A DNA stretch of 6,833 nucleotides. Source: Methanosarcina sp. UBA5. GTDB taxonomy: Archaea > Halobacteriota > Methanosarcinia > Methanosarcinales > Methanosarcinaceae. The notes below the pieces were generated by a model. That model worked only from the letters and a program-made list of their open reading frames with translations, was not told where the DNA came from and did not search any database. Of the stretch, positions 5,321 through 6,833 are shown in pieces (within the stretch, counting starts at the first letter, position 1; every line of letters begins with the position of its first letter). A program made the position numbers and the translations under genes. Location: NCBI RefSeq assembly GCF_002505485.1, contig NZ_DAVG01000112.1, positions 1-6,833 on the forward strand, read 5' to 3'.

Positions 5321-5701
5321 TTATCTTGAAAGTGAAATTACTCTGTCACTTTTACTCAACATTTCCGACAGCTCATAAAGGCTGGTAATTCTTATTCTAG
5401 GAAAATAGTCTCTGCAGTTACTCCCCTGTATAATCTCTTCTTCTGGAAGGTAGCCTCTTGCACCAGCACATCGAGCACACGCTCGAATTACCACCGCTTT
5501 TTCCGTAAGTCCAGAAAAAAGTTGTCCTATATTGATGAAAAAGGATGGATCCTGACCTTTTTTGGGGATATGTACTGCATCCAGGTACAGGAATATATTT
5601 ACTTTATATTGCTGAAGTGCAGCCTCAGCGAGTTTATAGGCAATCTCAGCGTACTCAGAGATGTACGGGCCATCAGTGAGTACTATTGTTAGTATCTTCA
5701 A
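5321..5701 (-). CDS. DsrE/TusD-like persulfide-carrying subunit
   Basis: The product is 126 residues from the TTG at 5699-5701. That start is chosen because GGAG (5708-5711) lies six bases upstream and because it begins directly at the family's first strand KILTIVLTDGPY. A TTG at 5713 in the same frame would add four residues but has no ribosome-binding site. The chain contains EYAEIAYKLAEAAL, the strand VNIFLYLDAVHIP, a Gln-loop KKGQDPSFFINIGQLF, then VVIRACARCAGARGYLPEE. In the last segment Cys75 (and Cys78) are in the place of the catalytic DsrE/TusD cysteine, followed by the ARG motif. Cys96 follows in GSNCRDYF. Such a cysteine carries the sulfur as persulfide. First of the three relay genes, it starts 36 bases after the stop of the Fe-S regulator. 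Confidence 0.83.
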   Translation of the reverse strand: MKILTIVLTDGPYISEYAEIAYKLAEAALQQYKVNIFLYLDAVHIPKKGQDPSFFINIGQLFSGLTEKAVVIRACARCAGARGYLPEEEIIQGSNCRDYFPRIRITSLYELSEMLSKSDRVISLSR

Positions 5702-5707
5702 AGCTTT

Positions 5708-5711
5708 CTCC
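5708..5711 (-). promoter_or_regulatory. Ribosome-binding site deciding the TTG start of the DsrE-like gene
   Basis: GGAG on the minus strand, six bases before the TTG at 5699-5701. The earlier in-frame TTG at 5713 overlaps this motif, so it cannot itself be served by it. Confidence 0.5.
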
Positions 5712-5737
5712 AACTAATAATAGATTAGTAATTGTGA

Positions 5738-6529
5738 CTAAATATAAGCAGTTAAAACCTGAAGATGTTCCTGATTGGTTGCATACTTCGGTTCCTTGAG
5801 CGATGTACATTTGTCAAGGGAGGCTTCACTACTCATGAGCTTTATGGCGAAGGTATAACAGCTCTGCTCCCCACATTTACCGCAATTAGTCTGAGGCAAG
5901 TATAGTTCCATGGGCTCGACCCTGACTTTTTCCCTGGGAGCCGGAGCGACGCCTTTTGCAATAGCCTCATTGATAGTACTTCTCAGGTTCTCAAGAGCTT
6001 CTTTTGCCTCGTCTTCGTTTTTAATCATGGTCATTGTAACTTTTCCAGTGCCGTAAACAGTTGTAATAATCTCTCCTTTTTGCATTATCAGAGCGCTTAT
6101 CTTATCTGAGTATCTTCCTCTGGGAAAGAGAGGCTCAAGAACCTTGAGAGTTTCACCTAGAGAAGGAGCCATATTTGCAATTACCCTGAATTTCGAAGAA
6201 TCTGCTATACAGGGCAACAGCTGTCTTACTTCAGTAATCTCTATAGGTTTTGCCTGAGAAATGTCTGTAATTTTATTCACACTTTTATCTTCTTTATCTT
6301 CAAGGAAATTTTTACCATATTCACTTAGTTTCACAGTACCTTCTTCGATCTCAATCAGGCTTGCCTGTTGCAGAAGCTTGAGATGGAAATCTAGCATGGT
6401 CTTCCCTACTTCCCCTCCAATTTCCCCGGTACTTTTGTCTCCTGCTGATAAAAAGTTCATTATCTTTCGTCGGGTAGCATTGGACATAGCATTGTTTACT
6501 AGCTTTATCTCATTAGGATTTCCAGGCAT
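5738..6529 (-). CDS. ArsR-type winged-helix protein with C-terminal [4Fe-4S] motif, putative redox/sulfur-sensing regulator
   Basis: The product is 263 residues from the ATG at 6527-6529. That start follows AGGTG (6536-6540) by six bases; an in-frame GTG at 6538 falls inside that site. Numbering below is from the GTG, so subtract three for the ATG. Residues 10-80 form an ArsR-like HTH (AMSNATRRKIMNFLSAGDK, DFHLKLLQQASLIEIEEG, a VKLSEYG wing). Residues 100-196 are a mixed alpha/beta middle domain (EVRQLLPCIADSSKFRVIAN, LFPRGRYSDK, GEIITTVYGTGKVTMTMI, a helix EEALENLRSTINEAI). I have seen this domain pattern in archaeal regulators but cannot name its ligand. Residues 212-247 are a PF04060-type Fe-S motif, Cys219-x2-Cys222-x4-Cys227-x16-Cys244 (CGKCGEQSC). 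No transmembrane segment is present. It is first in the DsrEFH-type operon and probably controls it, sensing cluster redox state, oxygen or sulfur. The function is inferred. Confidence 0.82.
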   Translation of the reverse strand: MPGNPNEIKLVNNAMSNATRRKIMNFLSAGDKSTGEIGGEVGKTMLDFHLKLLQQASLIEIEEGTVKLSEYGKNFLEDKEDKSVNKITDISQAKPIEITEVRQLLPCIADSSKFRVIANMAPSLGETLKVLEPLFPRGRYSDKISALIMQKGEIITTVYGTGKVTMTMIKNEDEAKEALENLRSTINEAIAKGVAPAPREKVRVEPMELYLPQTNCGKCGEQSCYTFAIKLMSSEASLDKCTSLKEPKYATNQEHLQVLTAYI

Positions 6530-6612
6530 TTTTAACACCTACGAGGGTTATGAAATTTAACTCATTTTCTGAGATAATATCATAATTTTTTAAAGTGAAA
6601 TTTGATTATCTT

Positions 6613-6623
6613 AATTTATATGG
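6613..6623 (-). promoter_or_regulatory. TATA-like element of the Fe-S regulator operon (proximal)
   Basis: The minus strand reads CCATATAAATT, a plausible archaeal TATA box. The expected start at about 6591 would give a leader of about 60 bases before the ATG at 6529. A second, distal candidate lies at 6679-6686, so which is used is open. Confidence 0.4.
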
Positions 6624-6652
6624 TTTTACTTTTTAAAAATCCCCAGGGCGGG

Positions 6653-6670
6653 TATCAAAAAAGATTGATA
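6653..6670. promoter_or_regulatory. Probable ArsR operator upstream of the DsrEFH-type operon
   Basis: TATCAA-AAAAGA-TTGATA is a perfect 6-bp-arm palindrome with the same half-sites and N6 spacing as the sites at 2980 and 3458. A TATA-like CTATATGG (minus strand, 6679-6686) would place a start near 6657, inside the palindrome, as at the permease promoter. It may instead serve the plus-strand gene beginning near 6749. Confidence 0.5.
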
Positions 6671-6748
6671 TGAATACACCATATAGTTGATTTTACCTTC
6701 TGTATAAGACCCAATAAATCCATATTAGATTAAAAATCGAATTAAACG

Positions 6749-6833
6749 ATGAAATTTACAATAATAGAAAAAGATAATCTGGACCAAGTTGACTTAAGAT
6801 TGCAAGATAATAGATTAAGAAATTTAGTGCGAG
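6749..6833 (+). CDS. Possible start of a plus-strand gene running off the window
   Basis: From an ATG at 6749-6751, 28 codons (KFTIIEKDNLDQVDLRL and on, ending in LRNLVR) stay open to the edge. The composition is protein-like with many charged residues. No ribosome-binding site is clear and the family is not recognisable from so little. If real, it is divergent to the Fe-S regulator operon and shares its intergenic region. Confidence 0.25.
   Translation, partial: MKFTIIEKDNLDQVDLRLQDNRLRNLVR

Noticed and set aside
6261..6560. Plus-strand open frame over the Fe-S regulator start
   Set aside because: The sequence is a mirror of a clear HTH-coding stretch, and the hydrophobic Ser/Leu-rich translation is typical of antisense frames.
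1..6833. tRNA or rRNA genes
   Set aside because: No T-loop, anticodon-stem or conserved rRNA segments were found on either strand.

Overview
The window reads as chromosomal DNA of a methanogenic archaeon, most likely a Methanosarcina relative. It is AT-rich, with purine-rich archaeal ribosome-binding sites (GGTGA/GGAGG types), TTG starts, TATA-box-like promoters without bacterial -35/-10 pairs, and proteins of a methanosarcinal style. The assignment comes from protein and signal style, not from a marker gene. All intact genes are on the minus strand, so the gene order follows transcription from right to left.

Layout from the right. Positions 6540-6748 are a regulatory region, with a possible plus-strand gene start running off the edge (from 6749). 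Then comes an apparent operon: an ArsR-type winged-helix protein with a C-terminal four-cysteine Fe-S motif (5738-6529), followed by three small DsrE-superfamily proteins resembling DsrE/TusD, DsrF/TusC and DsrH/TusB (5701 down to 4601). These are persulfide sulfur-relay subunits. Next are an unrecognised small Cys-rich helical protein (4176-4460), a thioredoxin-coupled type arsenate reductase (arsC, 3604-4074) and an arsenic-type ArsR repressor with a CxC metal site (3159-3470). Last is a second operon: an ArsP/DUF318-type permease that appears broken by a small deletion-frameshift near its 5' end (1984-2923), a small CxxC thioredoxin (1672-1905), a DGC-domain Cys protein (1222-1605) and a conserved Cys-rich protein of unknown function (854-1174).

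The left 850 bases are decayed. They hold a plus-strand GNAT acetyltransferase pseudogene with one stop and one frameshift (about 180-595) and a short C-terminal remnant of what looks like a SAM-dependent methyltransferase, possibly ArsM-like (649-806). No intact gene lies there.

The genes fit one theme: arsenic (or related metalloid) resistance tied to thiol and persulfide chemistry. ArsC reduces arsenate, the permease would export (organo)arsenicals, and the thioredoxin, DGC protein and DsrEFH-like set could supply electrons or sulfur. A common imperfect palindrome, TATCAA-N6-TTGA, occurs at the permease promoter (2980-2997), across the arsR start codon (3458-3473) and upstream of the DsrEFH-type operon (6653-6670). 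The same half-sites occur in everted orientation upstream of arsC (4114-4136). This suggests one ArsR regulon spanning the window. The shared operator and the As/S-relay coupling are the main points of interest.
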